This document shows, one piece after another, positions 63,980 to 64,000 of a stretch of DNA of 64,000 bases. This stretch comes from Peristeroidobacter soli. Its GTDB lineage: Bacteria; Pseudomonadota; Gammaproteobacteria; Steroidobacterales; Steroidobacteraceae. The DNA is taken from positions 248,001 to 312,000 of the forward strand of contig NZ_RYEV01000005.1 of assembly GCF_004138485.1 (NCBI RefSeq), given 5' to 3'. The position numbers and the translations under genes were made by a program. The stretch's first letter is position 1, and the number at the start of each line of letters is the position of its first letter. The notes under the pieces were generated by a model. The model did no database searches. It saw nothing but the letters and a program-made list of their open reading frames with translations, and was not told the origin of the DNA.

Positions 63980-64000
63980 GTGGCTTCGAAGCTCATGCTG
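63980..64000 (+). CDS. start of a gene continuing beyond the window
   Basis: A GTG preceded by AAGGAG at 8 bases spacing opens MASKLML and runs off the window edge. Only seven codons are visible, so no function can be assigned. The gap 63858-63979 shows a small hairpin (CTGCGC/GCGCAG) without a T tract. Confidence 0.35.

Overview
This 64 kb window is chromosomal DNA from a high-GC Gram-negative bacterium. The order yceD-rpmF-plsX, a complete type IV pilus minor-pilin operon, an E. coli-type LexA box in front of lexA, three sigma-54 promoters and many Tat or TonB envelope systems point to a gammaproteobacterium. The dense gene packing and the sugar-degrading repertoire resemble Steroidobacter-like or Xanthomonas-like lineages; that placement is inference. 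No rRNA, tRNA, CRISPR array, prophage or insertion sequence was recognised.

Layout. 1-3.3 kb: end of yceD, rpmF, plsX (apparently starting at CTG), an L,D-transpeptidase, and a small alanine-rich lipoprotein on the minus strand with its own terminator. 3.6-11.4 kb: the pilus operon fimT-pilV-pilW-pilX-pilY1-pilE, closed by a terminator. 11.4-12.1 kb: lexA with its SOS box. 12.1-26.7 kb: a nitrate assimilation island. A minus-strand operon (nirB, a NirD-flavoprotein fusion, nasA) diverges from nasT-nasS, which is followed by an uptake operon (nrtA, nrtB, a double-ATPase nrtCD, an outer-membrane porin). The nrtA leader has a sigma-54 promoter, two hexaloop hairpins and an intrinsic terminator, the arrangement expected for NasT (ANTAR) antitermination; both divergent operons also have sigma-54 promoters.

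26.7-34.2 kb: arsC-like reductase, a Tat-type membrane dipeptidase, a short HPF/RaiA protein, an FHA-SulP-STAS transporter with a YchJ protein, a manganese-exporter family gene behind a yybP-ykoY riboswitch, and an MFS exporter. 34.3-45.4 kb: signalling. It holds a degenerate GGDEF-EAL protein, a subtilisin-like protease with a tandem TWSKG(Y/F) tail, a 1507-residue propeller hybrid histidine kinase whose stop overlaps a REC-GGDEF-EAL gene, and a diguanylate cyclase.

45.6-64 kb: carbohydrate use. A secreted glycoside hydrolase, an aldose epimerase, two SDRs and an FAH-family hydrolase fit non-phosphorylative deoxysugar breakdown. An AraC regulator faces away from a TonB receptor that leads a tightly overlapping run: serine hydrolase, GMC oxidoreductase, gluconate-dehydrogenase subunit 3-like protein, sugar isomerase-like protein, and a lipase-DUF1080 fusion, followed by an APH-type kinase and a divergent enolase. 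The GMC/subunit 3/isomerase/DUF1080 set suggests oxidative 3-keto-glycoside cleavage. The enolase lacks the conserved substrate-binding histidine. This last segment is the best candidate for an undescribed pathway.
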